NCBI RefSeq assembly: GCF_019891175.1
Contig: NZ_CP072600.1
Coordinates: forward strand, 744,001-808,000
DNA from: Leptothermofonsia sichuanensis E412
Lineage (GTDB): Bacteria > Cyanobacteriota > Cyanobacteriia > Leptolyngbyales > Leptolyngbyaceae
Direction of reading: 5' to 3'
Length of the DNA stretch: 64,000 nucleotides
The notes beneath the pieces were generated by a model. The model was not told the DNA's origin and did no database searches. It saw only the letters and a program-made list of their open reading frames with translations. The first letter of the stretch is position 1, and every line of letters begins with the position of its first letter. Made by a program: the position numbers and the translations under genes. Below, piece after piece: positions 46,686 through 56,122 of this stretch.

Positions 46686-47918
46686 TCAGTTCCTGATTTG
46701 AACCGGCATCACCAGATAGGTCATCTTCACCCCACCCAGAGGAGTCACGATCGCCGGGCTGGTCGCTGTATTTAACTGCATCTGCACTTCTGAAGTAGTG
46801 ACAACCTTCAACCCATCCATCAGATATTTGACATTAAAGGCAATTTCCAGATCATCCCCAGTAATTTGTGCTGGAATCGTTTCCTTCCCACTTCCTACAT
46901 CCTGGGCATCTACCGACAGGGAAAGTTGCTGGTTGACGCTGTCCATTGTGAGTTTGACGATATTATTTTTCTGATCTGCCAGCACCGCAATTCGTTCTAG
47001 AGCACTCAACAGGAGGCGGCGATCGCAGGTCATCTGGCGGGCAAACTGGCGGGGAACAAGCTGCTGATAGTTGGGATACTGTCCCTCAATCAGCCGACTG
47101 GTCAACCGCTGATCGGCCCACTCAAACACGACCTGGCTCTGGTCAAACGTCACCGCCACTGAGTCACCTGCCTGCCGCTCCAGCATCTTAGTCAGTTCTT
47201 GCAGCGCCTTGGACGGAATCGTCACATCCATTTGCTCCCCAGTTCCCTGCCCAGAAGCCTGCTTTACGCCCTTTCGTTTCTTTTGATCGGATTCAGACGA
47301 CTCGTTTATTGTCTCTGCATTGACCGTTTGCACCACAGCCAGCCGGTGGCCATCCGTTGCCGCAAACTCTAACCCATCTGGCTGAATCGTCAAATGAACC
47401 CCTGTCAACACCTGCTTTGTCTCATCACTGCTGGCAGCAAACAACGAACTCCGCACCCCCTCAATCACCCCCTCAACTGGCAAATGAGTGACTACGCCAT
47501 CTTCAACGACGGGAAGTTCAGGAAACTCCTCCGCTCCCATTCCCCTGACCTGATACCGCCCCGAAGAGCAGGTGAGGGTCACCAGATGATTGGGATTTGA
47601 CCCGGTCTGCTCTTCGGCCTCTTCTTCAATCTCCGCTTCCCCGTTGTCCAGGGTAATTTCACCCTCTGGCAACCGAGAAACAATATCATTCAGTAACTTT
47701 GCCGGCAGCGTTAATTTTCCCCCGGATAAAACATCGGCGGGGAAACTGGTCTGAATTCCCAGGCTCAGGTCAAAGGCACTCAGTTTGACTTGCTGGGTGT
47801 CTTCATCGGCGACCAGCAATACATTTGCCAGGATGGGATGGCTAGGTCGGGCAGAAACCGCTCGACTGACCAGGGAAAGATTTGAGCTGAGGTTGTGTTG
47901 CGAGCAAACCAGTTTCAT
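46686..47918 (-). CDS. dnaN: DNA polymerase III beta sliding clamp
   Basis: 410 aa from the ATG at 47918 (MKLVCSQHNLSSNLSLVSRAV); the frame upstream to 47996 is outside the family. Three clamp domains, with FAATDGHRLAVV, RLIEGQYPNYQQL and the C-terminal MTYLVMPVQIRN. A Lys/Ser-rich insert NESSESDQKKRKGVKQ (about 210-228) between strands of domain 2 and an acidic patch GEAEIEEEAEEQ (about 90-100) are longer than in the E. coli protein. Tethers polymerase III to DNA. Divergent from the DnaA-box cluster. Confidence 0.96.
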   Translation of the reverse strand: MKLVCSQHNLSSNLSLVSRAVSARPSHPILANVLLVADEDTQQVKLSAFDLSLGIQTSFPADVLSGGKLTLPAKLLNDIVSRLPEGEITLDNGEAEIEEEAEEQTGSNPNHLVTLTCSSGRYQVRGMGAEEFPELPVVEDGVVTHLPVEGVIEGVRSSLFAASSDETKQVLTGVHLTIQPDGLEFAATDGHRLAVVQTVNAETINESSESDQKKRKGVKQASGQGTGEQMDVTIPSKALQELTKMLERQAGDSVAVTFDQSQVVFEWADQRLTSRLIEGQYPNYQQLVPRQFARQMTCDRRLLLSALERIAVLADQKNNIVKLTMDSVNQQLSLSVDAQDVGSGKETIPAQITGDDLEIAFNVKYLMDGLKVVTTSEVQMQLNTATSPAIVTPLGGVKMTYLVMPVQIRN

Positions 47919-48648
47919 GGGATTCAACCTTTTAAGCAGGAGAAGAGGAAATCGTGGAAAAAGCTGTATCTGGAGTAAAGAGAATCTCCAGAACACTATG
48001 ACCAGTGTCTTGGAGTATTGCCTGGGTATGTTAGCACCCTTATTCCCATCGATCTAGAGCTATTTTTTGCTTGTTGTCGAGAGGCTCCGGATCGATCTCT
48101 ACTTAAGAAATTCTTATTTAAACAGTTATAGTAGGGGCTGTGGAAAATGTGGAAAAAGCTGTGGACTCTCACTAAGTCAATCTTTGAAAAGGTTTAAAGC
48201 CTGTGGAAAACTTGTGGAAAAAACCAGGAATTATTCACACAGTATTTATGCTTATTGAGCTTTTCCACGATCGCCCGTCAGTTATTTACAGGTTTTCCCC
48301 AAAGTTTTCCACAGAAAACAACCGTGTTTTCCACAGGTTCTTGAGCTGTGGAAATAAAGGTTTCTTGCCAGAATTTTTGAAAATTTACAATTGAATTAAA
48401 TTTATTGGAAAACAAAAAGAAGTGAGATATATCTTTATCTAGCAACCAGGATTCATAAGCAAAAGTGATCGTGGATACGGGAATCAGGAAGTGGTCGCGC
48501 TGAGAGATCTGCTGAAATCCGGTGTTGCTGAGATCCTGATTAGCGGGCTTAACAGACAGCGCACCTGCACCGCAGGGGTACAGAAAGTGTCCAGTGATTG
48601 CTCTGTGTGCCTCTGTGGATGACTTGTTTATTCCCAAAAGCAGCAATC
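47919..48648. other. Intergenic region containing probable oriC
   Basis: 730 bp without protein genes between dnaN and an AlkB-family gene. The middle (48130-48360) is the DnaA-box cluster; A/T-rich stretches on both sides (48100-48125 and 48370-48420) could be unwinding elements. A CTCTGTG-type repeat lies at 48597-48625. Confidence 0.6.
48130..48360. other. oriC: DnaA-box cluster, probable chromosomal origin (oriC)
   Basis: Six exact copies of the cyanobacterial DnaA box TTTTCCACA or its complement: 48139-48147, 48148-48156, 48202-48210, 48213-48221, 48305-48313 and 48327-48335. One TTATTCACA at 48231-48239, and near matches at 48160, 48261 and 48347. The left group reads TGTGGAAAA, the right group TTTTCCACA, so the cluster is convergent around an A/T-rich core. 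It lies beside dnaN, the usual place for oriC in cyanobacteria. Confidence 0.85.
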
Positions 48649-49320
48649 CTACCCCGTTTCCGTTTTGCCAATATGCCGAAACGTTAGATTAATCCTGGGC
48701 TGTACAGTTCGGCTGGTTTTGGGAACCTGATGTTGCCAGAAGTGCTGGGTGGGTCCCTGCATGAGCAAGAAACTGCCGTGGGTCAGGTCGATCGCCGCTT
48801 TCAGATGGGGTTGCACCCGATGACGCAGCCTGAAGCGACGGGTTGCTCCAAAACTCACGGAGCCAATGGCCGGATTGGGTCCCAGCTCTGGCTCGTCGTC
48901 GCTGTGCCAGGAAATGCTGTCCCTGCCAGTACGGTATAAATTCAGTAAAACGCTATTGAAGGAGACCTGGGTGATCGCCTCAATTCGCGCTTTAATTTTG
49001 AGCAGAGGGGGAATCCACGGTTCTGGTTGCATGGTGATGTGGGAGTAGGTGTAGGACTTGCCAGCATCCCCATACCAGGCCGTCAGACGAGGCAAGACCA
49101 CGGATCGATTGAACAAAATTGTGGACTCCTGTTTCCAGGCAACTCCATGCTGCAAGGCGGCGAATAACTGGCAGCTTTCCTGAAAGGAAAAGGCATGAGG
49201 ATAGAAAATTACCTCCGCATCCGGCAGTTCCAGCACCTGACCCGGTTCAGATTGAGTAGATTGAGTTGAGGCGGATTGCCCTGCATCCGGCGGTTCCCAT
49301 AGAGACAATTGATGATCCAT
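48649..49320 (-). CDS. AlkB-family 2-oxoglutarate/Fe(II) dioxygenase
   Basis: 223 aa from the ATG at 49320 (MDHQLSLWEPPD); upstream ATGs at 49341 and farther have no better ribosome site, and AAAGGA lies 12 nt before this one. Jelly-roll with Fe ligands H and D in SWHSDDEPELG and distal His in FWQHQVPKT; the 2-oxoglutarate Arg and partner are in RINLTFR. LNLYRTGRDSISWHSDDE is diagnostic for AlkB/ALKBH2-3 types that repair N-alkylated bases. Sits right next to the presumed oriC. A second AlkB-family gene is at 62872-63501. Confidence 0.88.
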   Translation of the reverse strand: MDHQLSLWEPPDAGQSASTQSTQSEPGQVLELPDAEVIFYPHAFSFQESCQLFAALQHGVAWKQESTILFNRSVVLPRLTAWYGDAGKSYTYSHITMQPEPWIPPLLKIKARIEAITQVSFNSVLLNLYRTGRDSISWHSDDEPELGPNPAIGSVSFGATRRFRLRHRVQPHLKAAIDLTHGSFLLMQGPTQHFWQHQVPKTSRTVQPRINLTFRHIGKTETG

Positions 49321-49523
49321 CGGGTCTGGGATTCCTTTCATATCAGCAATCATAGCGATAACTATATCAGGAGTAGCTCTGTGTTCTCTGTGCCTCTGTG
49401 GTAGAGTCAAATTTTTCGATTTATTTCATCCCCGATCGAACGGGCAAAACTTAATTCCATCGTTCTGTCCTCCCTGACCTCTGACCTTTGATTTTTGATG
49501 ATTGATTTTGATGACTGATTTTG

Positions 49524-50915
49524 ATGCTTGAGAAGATACCTGTCCAGGGAATGACCATTGCTGCTATTGCGACTGCTATTGTTCCCCAGCAGGGCAGTGT
49601 GGGAATCGTGCGGGTTTCTGGGGCAGAGGCGCTGGCGATCGCCCACACACTTTTTTATGCCCCTGGTCAACAGGTGTGGGAAAGCCACCGTATCCTCTAT
49701 GGTTACATTCGCCATCCCAAAACCCAAACCACCATTGATGAAGCTTTGTTGCTGATCATGCAGGCACCCCGCTCTTACACCCGTGAGGATGTGGTGGAGT
49801 TTCACTGCCACGGTGGCATTGTGGTGGTGCAGCAGGTCCTCCAGCTTTGCCTGGAGCAGGGAGCCAGACTGGCACAACCGGGCGAATTTACCCTCCGGGC
49901 ATTCCTCAATGGTCGCTTAGACCTGACCCAGGCGGAGAGCATTGCCGATCTGGTGGGGGCGCGATCGCCTCAAGCGGCCCAATTTGCCCTGGCGGGCCTG
50001 CAAGGAAAACTGGCCCATCCCATTCGCCAACTGCGGGCGGCCTGCCTGGATATTCTGGCCGAAGTGGAAGCCAGAATTGACTTTGAGGAAGATTTACCTC
50101 CTCTCGACGAAAACGCAATCAAGGTCCAGATTGCTCAAGTTTTGTCAGAGGTTGAGCATCTGCTGGCAACCGCCGATCAGGGGGAGTTACTGCGCGTCGG
50201 ATTAAAGGTTGCTATTGTTGGTCGCCCCAATGTTGGCAAATCCAGTTTGTTGAACGCCTGGAGCCGCAGCGATCGCGCCATTGTCACCGACCTTCCCGGT
50301 ACCACCCGGGATGTGGTAGAGTCCCAGCTCGTTGTCGGTGGAATTCCAATTCAAGTTCTGGACACCGCTGGAATTCGGGAAACGGGGGATCAGGTGGAGA
50401 AAATTGGCGTGGAGCGATCGCGCACTGTTGCCCAAAACGCTGACCTGGTCCTCCTGACGATCGATGCCACTACAGGCTGGACCGGGGACGACCAGGCAAT
50501 CTACGACCAGGTCAAACACCGCCCCCTCATCCTGGTCATCAACAAAATTGACTTACGGGAACTGTCCCCCCACCTGATACCCAATCCCCAGTCCTCTCTC
50601 CCAACAGTCAAAACTGCTGCCGCCCTGAACCAGGGAATCACCGATCTCGAGCAAGCAATTCTGACCGCAGTTCAAACCGGCAAGCTTGAAGCGGCAAACC
50701 TTGATCTGGCGATTAACCAGCGGCAGGCAGAGGCGCTGACCCGTGCCCAAAATGCCCTCTTGCAGGTTCAAGCCACCATGGCTAACCAGTTTCCCCTGGA
50801 TTTCTGGACCATTGATTTGCGGATTGCCATTCAAGCCCTGGGCGAAATCCTGGGAGAAGATGTGACCGAGTCCGTTCTGGACAAAATCTTCAGCCGCTTT
50901 TGTATTGGTAAATAA
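49524..50915 (+). CDS. mnmE: tRNA modification GTPase MnmE
   Basis: 463 aa from the ATG at 49524 ([20 protein letters not shown]); ATG at 49551 would trim nine residues. With MnmG it makes the 5-carboxymethylaminomethyl group on wobble uridine of tRNA. N-terminal folate-binding domain ([21 protein letters not shown]), helical domain with an inserted Ras-like GTPase: [39 protein letters not shown], and the C-terminal FCIGK with the conserved Cys. All motifs intact. Confidence 0.96.
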   Translation: MLEKIPVQGMTIAAIATAIVPQQGSVGIVRVSGAEALAIAHTLFYAPGQQVWESHRILYGYIRHPKTQTTIDEALLLIMQAPRSYTREDVVEFHCHGGIVVVQQVLQLCLEQGARLAQPGEFTLRAFLNGRLDLTQAESIADLVGARSPQAAQFALAGLQGKLAHPIRQLRAACLDILAEVEARIDFEEDLPPLDENAIKVQIAQVLSEVEHLLATADQGELLRVGLKVAIVGRPNVGKSSLLNAWSRSDRAIVTDLPGTTRDVVESQLVVGGIPIQVLDTAGIRETGDQVEKIGVERSRTVAQNADLVLLTIDATTGWTGDDQAIYDQVKHRPLILVINKIDLRELSPHLIPNPQSSLPTVKTAAALNQGITDLEQAILTAVQTGKLEAANLDLAINQRQAEALTRAQNALLQVQATMANQFPLDFWTIDLRIAIQALGEILGEDVTESVLDKIFSRFCIGK

Positions 50916-50986
50916 TTTCGTGACAGCAAATAAATTTGCACCTATTTGCTACACTGAACTATTCCCACAACTGTGAGGAAGTAGCG

Positions 50987-51694
50987 ATGACAATAACCAA
51001 GGGCTGCTCTTTTACAGGCATTGAGTATCCAGACTCAGACGGCAAACCCATGGCGGAGAGTGATTTTCAGCGAGTTTATCTGGTTTATGCCACTGAAGTT
51101 TTGGATATTTATTTTCAAAACCAACCAGATGTATATGTCTCCAGTAATCTTTGCTTCTACTATGAGGAAGGTAACCCCAAAGCTTACATTTCTCCCGATG
51201 TCTTTGTTGTCTTCGGCACGGCTAAGCGTAAACGGCGTTCCTATAAGGTTTGGGAAGAGGATGGAAAGTACCCAAATTTTGTCCTGGAAATTACCTCAAA
51301 ATCAACGGTTAGTGAAGACCAGGGCACCAAGAAGGGACTCTACGCTTTTTGGGGCGTCCAGGAATATTTTCAGTACGATCCAACTGGAGATTATCTGGAT
51401 CCCCCATTGAGGGGGTTTCAGTTGGTTGCTGGCAACTATCAAACAATACCTGCTGAGAAACAGGACAATGGAAATTACTCTATCTGTAGCAAAGTTTTGG
51501 GATTAGAACTTCGGTTAGAGAGGGGAGAACTTCGTTTCTACGAACCAACAACTGGCAATAAATTGTTGAGCCATCAAGAATCTGAAGTGGCAAGGCAACG
51601 GGCTGAGCTAAGAGCCGATCAAGAAGCTCAACGGGCAGAGCGTTTAGCCGCAAAATTACGGGAACTGGGAGTTGACCCCGATACAGTTCAGTAG
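50987..51694 (+). CDS. Uma2-family PD-(D/E)XK nuclease-like protein
   Basis: 235 aa from the ATG at 50987, which has GAGGAAG nine bases upstream. The Uma2 core is at about 40-160: YISPDVFVVFG supplies the metal Asp and FVLEITSKST the E-x-x-K-type motif. A charged coiled-coil tail (about 195-230: VARQRAELRADQEAQRAERLAAKLRELG) is typical of the large cyanobacterial expansion of this family. Biochemical role unknown; nuclease activity is inferred from the fold. Alone, 20 nt of the region before it is A/T-rich. Confidence 0.85.
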   Translation: MTITKGCSFTGIEYPDSDGKPMAESDFQRVYLVYATEVLDIYFQNQPDVYVSSNLCFYYEEGNPKAYISPDVFVVFGTAKRKRRSYKVWEEDGKYPNFVLEITSKSTVSEDQGTKKGLYAFWGVQEYFQYDPTGDYLDPPLRGFQLVAGNYQTIPAEKQDNGNYSICSKVLGLELRLERGELRFYEPTTGNKLLSHQESEVARQRAELRADQEAQRAERLAAKLRELGVDPDTVQ

Positions 51695-51768
51695 ACTACA
51701 CGCCTCTTCCCCTCTCGTCTCTCCCCTCTCCCGGTAAGATAAAGAATGCAGTTGGGCTGGTGAGAGCA

Positions 51769-52704
51769 ATGCGAATTTTAATCATGGGGGGAACCCGTTT
51801 CATTGGGGTCTACCTGACCAGAATGCTGGTGCAGCAGGGGCATGAAGTGGTGCTGTTTAACCGGGGTAATCAACCGGCTCCTGTGGAAGGGGTCGGGCAG
51901 ATTCATGGCGATCGCACCAATCCTGCCGACTTAAAAGAAAAATTAGCTGGCGAAACCTTCGATGCCATCTTCGACAACAACGGACGGGAACTGAGCGACA
52001 CTCAACCCCTGGCAGACATTTTCAAAGATCGGGTGCAGCACTTTGTTTACATGAGTTCAGCAGGGGTTTACCTGAAATCAGACCAGATGCCCCACATCGA
52101 AGGCGATCCGATTGATCCCAGGAGTCGGCACAAAGGCAAGCATGACACTGAAACCTACCTGGCAGACCAGGGGGTACCTTTCACCTCGATTCGTCCCACC
52201 TACATCTACGGTCCCCACAACTACAACGATCTGGAAGCCTGGTTTTTCGACCGGATCGTCCGCGATCGCCCGATTCCCATTCCTGGACATGGCCAGCACT
52301 TCACCCAGTTCGGCCATGTCAGGGATCTGGCTCAGGCAATGGTTCAGGTGTTGGGCAACTCCCAGGCCATCGGGCAGATTTACAACGTCTCAGGGGAACG
52401 CTACGTCACGTTTGATGGACTGGCACGGGCATGTGCGATCGCCGCTGGTAAATCTCCTGATACCCTGCAACTGGTTCACTACGATCCCAGGCAGTTTGAC
52501 TTTGGCAAGCGCAAAGCCTTTCCTCTCCGTCCCCAGCATTTCTTCGCCTCGATTCAGAAAGCGGTTACAGACCTGAACTGGAAGCCCGAATATGACCTGA
52601 TCTCTGGACTTAAAGACTCTTTTCACAATGACTACCTTGCCAGTGGCAGAGATCGAACTGAAATTGATTTTTCAGTAGACAGTGAGATTTTGGCAGGAAA
52701 ATAA
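51769..52704 (+). CDS. NAD-dependent epimerase/dehydratase, CSP41-like
   Basis: 311 aa from the ATG at 51769 (GTG at 51760 is possible). Atypical SDR: nucleotide motif MGGTRFIGVYLTRML, VYMSSAGVYLKSD, SIRPTYIYGPHNYNDLEAWF. The catalytic Tyr-x-x-x-Lys of true epimerases is not seen; KGKHDTETYL takes its place. This resembles chloroplast stem-loop-binding protein CSP41b and its cyanobacterial homologues, linked to ribosome and RNA metabolism in plastids. Either function is open; the sugar epimerase label should not be trusted. Confidence 0.8.
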   Translation: MRILIMGGTRFIGVYLTRMLVQQGHEVVLFNRGNQPAPVEGVGQIHGDRTNPADLKEKLAGETFDAIFDNNGRELSDTQPLADIFKDRVQHFVYMSSAGVYLKSDQMPHIEGDPIDPRSRHKGKHDTETYLADQGVPFTSIRPTYIYGPHNYNDLEAWFFDRIVRDRPIPIPGHGQHFTQFGHVRDLAQAMVQVLGNSQAIGQIYNVSGERYVTFDGLARACAIAAGKSPDTLQLVHYDPRQFDFGKRKAFPLRPQHFFASIQKAVTDLNWKPEYDLISGLKDSFHNDYLASGRDRTEIDFSVDSEILAGK

Positions 52705-52751
52705 GTGAGAGAAGGGAGGTTGGGTTCAATCAACCGAAAAATTCAGAATTC

Positions 52752-52815
52752 TACCACAGAGATACGGAGGGCACGGAGAAACGGCTCTGAGTTCTCTGTG
52801 CCTGTGTGGTGAAGG
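52752..52815. repeat. CACAGAGG-type inverted repeat
   Basis: ACCACAGAGATACGGAGG... and ...TTCTCTGTGCCTGTGTGGT form opposing arms. The same motif occurs singly at 48597-48625 and 49375-49402. Confidence 0.65.
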
Positions 52816-52930
52816 TTCAGTCGATAACATCCTCATGCCTGGCAAATGACCCATAATCACCAACTCATTCTCCAAAATCCTCACTCTCCACTAGACTTTT
52901 GACAGACCACTAAAAACTGAGTGATTTACT

Positions 52931-54121
52931 GTGGGGACAATTGGGAGTCTTGCGATCAGTATTGTCGTTGCAGTGGTGCTGATTCTGGCACTCCTGCTGA
53001 TTCTGCTGGAGATACAGTACCGTCGTCGTCCTGGCAACAAACTGGAACTGACTGCGGGTAACTGGCAACTGGAGGTTTATGAGCCACGACGTTACGTATT
53101 GAGCGGGGAGTTGGAGTTCCGTAACCTCACCCGTCGGCTGGAAATCATGGTGCCGGAGGTTAGGGTTGAGGTGAAACTACTCTCTTCCGGCAGCCTGGAG
53201 AGTGTCACAACGTCTACCCGGGTAATCCCTAAGTACCAGGATGCCAAACCCAGGGAAGATGGATACTGGGCAGCACATATTGTCAAGATCGGTAAGGTTG
53301 ATCCGATTGAGATTGCGGTTGAAATTCAGGGATTAAACCTGAGCCAGTTAAGGGTTGCCTGGATCCAGATTCACTATGTTACCTATGGTCCCCAGGGACG
53401 AATTCCTAAAGTACGCCATGTCATCGTGCCGCTGGTGTTTCCCGATCCCAAGGATTCCAAAAACTGGCGACCGGCAACCAATGCCGATGTCCTACCCATT
53501 CGCACTCATCTGCTCACTCACCTGGACAACCCGGTTGAAGTTGTGCGCCGCTACGTGCTCCCCCATGCCCAACCGGGGGATGTGGTCGCTATTGGGGAAA
53601 CTCCGGTGGCAATCATGCAGGGGCGGTTTCGCCATCCCACCGATGTGAAACCAGGCTGGGTTGCCAGCCGGTTATGCTACCTCTTCCTGCCCACCTCCAG
53701 TCTGGCGACTGCCTGCGGTATGCAGTCCCTCGTGGATCTGGTTGGACCAGCTCGGGTGCTGCTGGCATTTATAATTGGGGCGATCGCCAAAGTCTTTGGC
53801 AAACCGGGCGTTTTTTACCAACTGGCTGGAGAACAGGCACGCCTGATTGATGATGTCACAGGTACCCTCCCCCCCTATGACCAGTTCATCGTACTGGGAC
53901 CCCAGGATCCCCAACGGGTGGTGGACCAGATTCAGTCAGAAACCGGACTGGCAGCCGCGATTGTGGATGTCAATGATCTGAGAGCCGTTAAAATTCTGGC
54001 TGCTTCCACCGATGTCACAGTTCCATTCTTGAAACAGGCGTTGATACGCAATCCTGCCGGTAATGCTGACGAACAAACTCCCATTGTTTTGATTCGCCCG
54101 GTTGTCCCCAAGTCGGGCTGA
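52931..54121 (+). CDS. Membrane-anchored CofE-like (F420-0:gamma-glutamyl ligase-like) protein
   Basis: 396 aa, GTG start and no clear ribosome site, so the start is uncertain. One N-terminal TM helix (about 5-27, LAISIVVAVVLILALLLILLE) then a cytoplasmic domain. Residues 40-165 are beta-rich; residues 190-395 resemble the CofE/F420-ligase fold (LPIRTHLLTHLDNPVEVVRRYV, PGDVVAIGETPVAIMQGR, FIVLGPQDPQRVVDQI). The family occurs widely in cyanobacteria, which do not all make F420, so its substrate is unknown. Same strand as the next gene, 118 bp apart. Confidence 0.7.
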   Translation: MGTIGSLAISIVVAVVLILALLLILLEIQYRRRPGNKLELTAGNWQLEVYEPRRYVLSGELEFRNLTRRLEIMVPEVRVEVKLLSSGSLESVTTSTRVIPKYQDAKPREDGYWAAHIVKIGKVDPIEIAVEIQGLNLSQLRVAWIQIHYVTYGPQGRIPKVRHVIVPLVFPDPKDSKNWRPATNADVLPIRTHLLTHLDNPVEVVRRYVLPHAQPGDVVAIGETPVAIMQGRFRHPTDVKPGWVASRLCYLFLPTSSLATACGMQSLVDLVGPARVLLAFIIGAIAKVFGKPGVFYQLAGEQARLIDDVTGTLPPYDQFIVLGPQDPQRVVDQIQSETGLAAAIVDVNDLRAVKILAASTDVTVPFLKQALIRNPAGNADEQTPIVLIRPVVPKSG

Positions 54122-54239
54122 TCCTGCAAAAATTCATATCTGCCGTTTGGAGATAGGGTTTATTGGGCAAACCGATTAAAATGTAAAGTAAATCATTGAA
54201 CCTATCCATTGCTCGGCTAACTGTAGCTGTATTGATAAA

Positions 54240-55598
54240 ATGACTCAAACTTCCCCTAAAACCTCGCAAATCGCCATTCGTCCCGTTCAATATCGGGATC
54301 TGGAGGTCATTGATCGTCTCTACTCAGAGGGGATTGAGGCAGATATTATCGACTGCTCCATTGATGCCGACAAGCCTCTGAGATATTTTCACCTGCGCTC
54401 CTGGTATGGGCTACAGCGGCTTCTGGCATTACTGCTGAATCCACTGCAATACATGTTCTGTGCCTATGCCCCCGACCAGGACAACAGGCTCCTGGGGGTG
54501 ATTCGGGTTTCCCCGTTCAATCGCTCCCGCAGTACCTGGCGGGTTGACCGCGTTGCCGTTGATAGCACCCCTGCCGCTAGCGGGACTGACCCTGGAGCCA
54601 TCCCTTCAGAAGGGTCAGTAGAAAAGCCATCGACGGCTCCCCGCTTCTACTTCTCAGAAATTGGTTCCCAACTTCTGCGCCACTGCCTACAGACAATTTG
54701 GGAAGCCCGTACCTGGTTACTGGAAGTGAATGTCAACGACAAAGATTCCCTGGCGCTTTATCGGGAGAATGGGTTTCAGCCACTCGCTCAAATGACCTAC
54801 TGGGAAATTACCCCTGAATCCCTCCGTGAAATCGCGGAACGAGAGCCTGATTTGCCGAATCTCTTGCCCGTCAGCAATGCAGATGCCCAGTTGCTCTATC
54901 AGTTAGATACGGCTTCGATGCCCCCGCTGTTACGGCAGGTCTTTGACCGCCATATTCTGGATTTCAAAACCAGTCTGTTCCGCTCTTTGATGGATGGACT
55001 GAAACACTGGTTGAGCCATACTGAGTCCGTCAGCGGTTATGTGTTTGAGTCCCAGCGCAAAGCTGCGATCGGCTACTTTCAGGTACGCCTCTGCCGGGAT
55101 GGTTCTAAACCCCACCATGCCCATTTAACGGTTCACCCTGCTTATACCTGGCTCTACCCCGAACTGCTGTCTCAGATGGCACGAATTACCCAGGATTTTC
55201 CAGCTCAGTCTCTCCATCTGGTATCTTCTGACTATCAACCAGAGCGAGAAGAATGCCTGACACGACTGGGGGCGAAGCGAATTGCTCACACCTTAATGAT
55301 GTCCCGTTCGGTCTGGCACAAGGTGAAAGAAACCAAACCCACGGCGCTGGAAAGTTTGCAACTGACCGAAGTGTTACAGGGGCTGAAACCTGCCCGCAAA
55401 CCGATTCCCAGCCGGATTACCCTGTTGCGTTCTATGAACCAATCTGCCCAGGCAGACGGCGAGGGTGAAGCAGACTCTCCGCTTCATGCAAATCATTCCA
55501 ACCCAGCCCCTACCAATGGCCAGGCTTCTAAACGGCTACTCAACCTGCCAGTCTCCCCGGATTTTTCCGATCCTCCCCAGGAAGGACCCTGCTGTTAG
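54240..55598 (+). CDS. GNAT-family acetyltransferase-like protein
   Basis: 452 aa. N-terminal GNAT region (about 10-190): IRPVQYRDLEVIDRLY, LLGVIRVSPFN, then a split motif A region SEIGSQLLRHCLQTIW and LEVNVNDKDSLALYRENGFQPL. An insert DSTPAASGTDPGAIPSEG breaks the acetyl-CoA loop. A second half (about 210-345) repeats a GNAT-like pattern (AAIGYFQVRLC, AHLTVHPAYTWLYPELLSQM), and the C-terminal ~90 residues are disordered. Substrate unknown. Ends 26 nt before ruvX; the pairing is common in cyanobacteria. Confidence 0.75.
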   Translation: MTQTSPKTSQIAIRPVQYRDLEVIDRLYSEGIEADIIDCSIDADKPLRYFHLRSWYGLQRLLALLLNPLQYMFCAYAPDQDNRLLGVIRVSPFNRSRSTWRVDRVAVDSTPAASGTDPGAIPSEGSVEKPSTAPRFYFSEIGSQLLRHCLQTIWEARTWLLEVNVNDKDSLALYRENGFQPLAQMTYWEITPESLREIAEREPDLPNLLPVSNADAQLLYQLDTASMPPLLRQVFDRHILDFKTSLFRSLMDGLKHWLSHTESVSGYVFESQRKAAIGYFQVRLCRDGSKPHHAHLTVHPAYTWLYPELLSQMARITQDFPAQSLHLVSSDYQPEREECLTRLGAKRIAHTLMMSRSVWHKVKETKPTALESLQLTEVLQGLKPARKPIPSRITLLRSMNQSAQADGEGEADSPLHANHSNPAPTNGQASKRLLNLPVSPDFSDPPQEGPCC

Positions 55599-55624
55599 AT
55601 GGGTAGAGACCCGTAGGGATATCA

Positions 55625-56104
55625 ATGCCGATTTCTGCTTTGGCACTGGATGTTGGTAAGAAACGGATTGGCGTTGCTGGCTGCGACGGAACCGGGCTGA
55701 TTGCGACCGGGTTGACGACGATCCAGCGAAAATCATTCAATCACGTACTGGCGCAGCTTCAGCAATTGGTAGAGCAGCGCCAGGTGCAGGTTCTTGTAGT
55801 GGGTTTACCCTATTCCATGGATGGAACCCTGGGAACCCAGGCCCGGCATGTGCAAAAATTTGCCTGGGCGATCGCCACTGCCCTGAAACTTCCCCTGGAA
55901 TATGTAGACGAACGCCTGACGTCTTTCCAGGCAGAACAACTGCTCCAGGCACAAAACATCTCGCCTTCACGCAATAAAGAACTCATTGATCGCAAAGCCG
56001 CGTCCCTGATTCTGCAACAATGGTTGGATGAACGCCGTTTTAAGAATCGCGGCAGGGAGCCAGGAGAGGAAGAAAGTTCCACCCTCCGATCCACCCACCA
56101 TTAA
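55625..56104 (+). CDS. ruvX: Putative pre-16S rRNA nuclease / Holliday junction resolvase YqgF
   Basis: 159 aa. RNase H-like fold with catalytic Asp in ALDVGKKRIGVAG, Glu in YVDERLTSFQAEQLL and Asp in DRKAASLILQQWL. In E. coli YqgF processes the 5' end of 16S rRNA; resolvase function is inferred from fold. C-terminal ~20 residues are charged and variable. Lies in a plus-strand run with the GNAT-like gene and the DUF3727 gene (18-nt gap). Confidence 0.9.
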   Translation: MPISALALDVGKKRIGVAGCDGTGLIATGLTTIQRKSFNHVLAQLQQLVEQRQVQVLVVGLPYSMDGTLGTQARHVQKFAWAIATALKLPLEYVDERLTSFQAEQLLQAQNISPSRNKELIDRKAASLILQQWLDERRFKNRGREPGEEESSTLRSTHH

Positions 56105-56122
56105 TATCTGGAGAGTTTGAGA

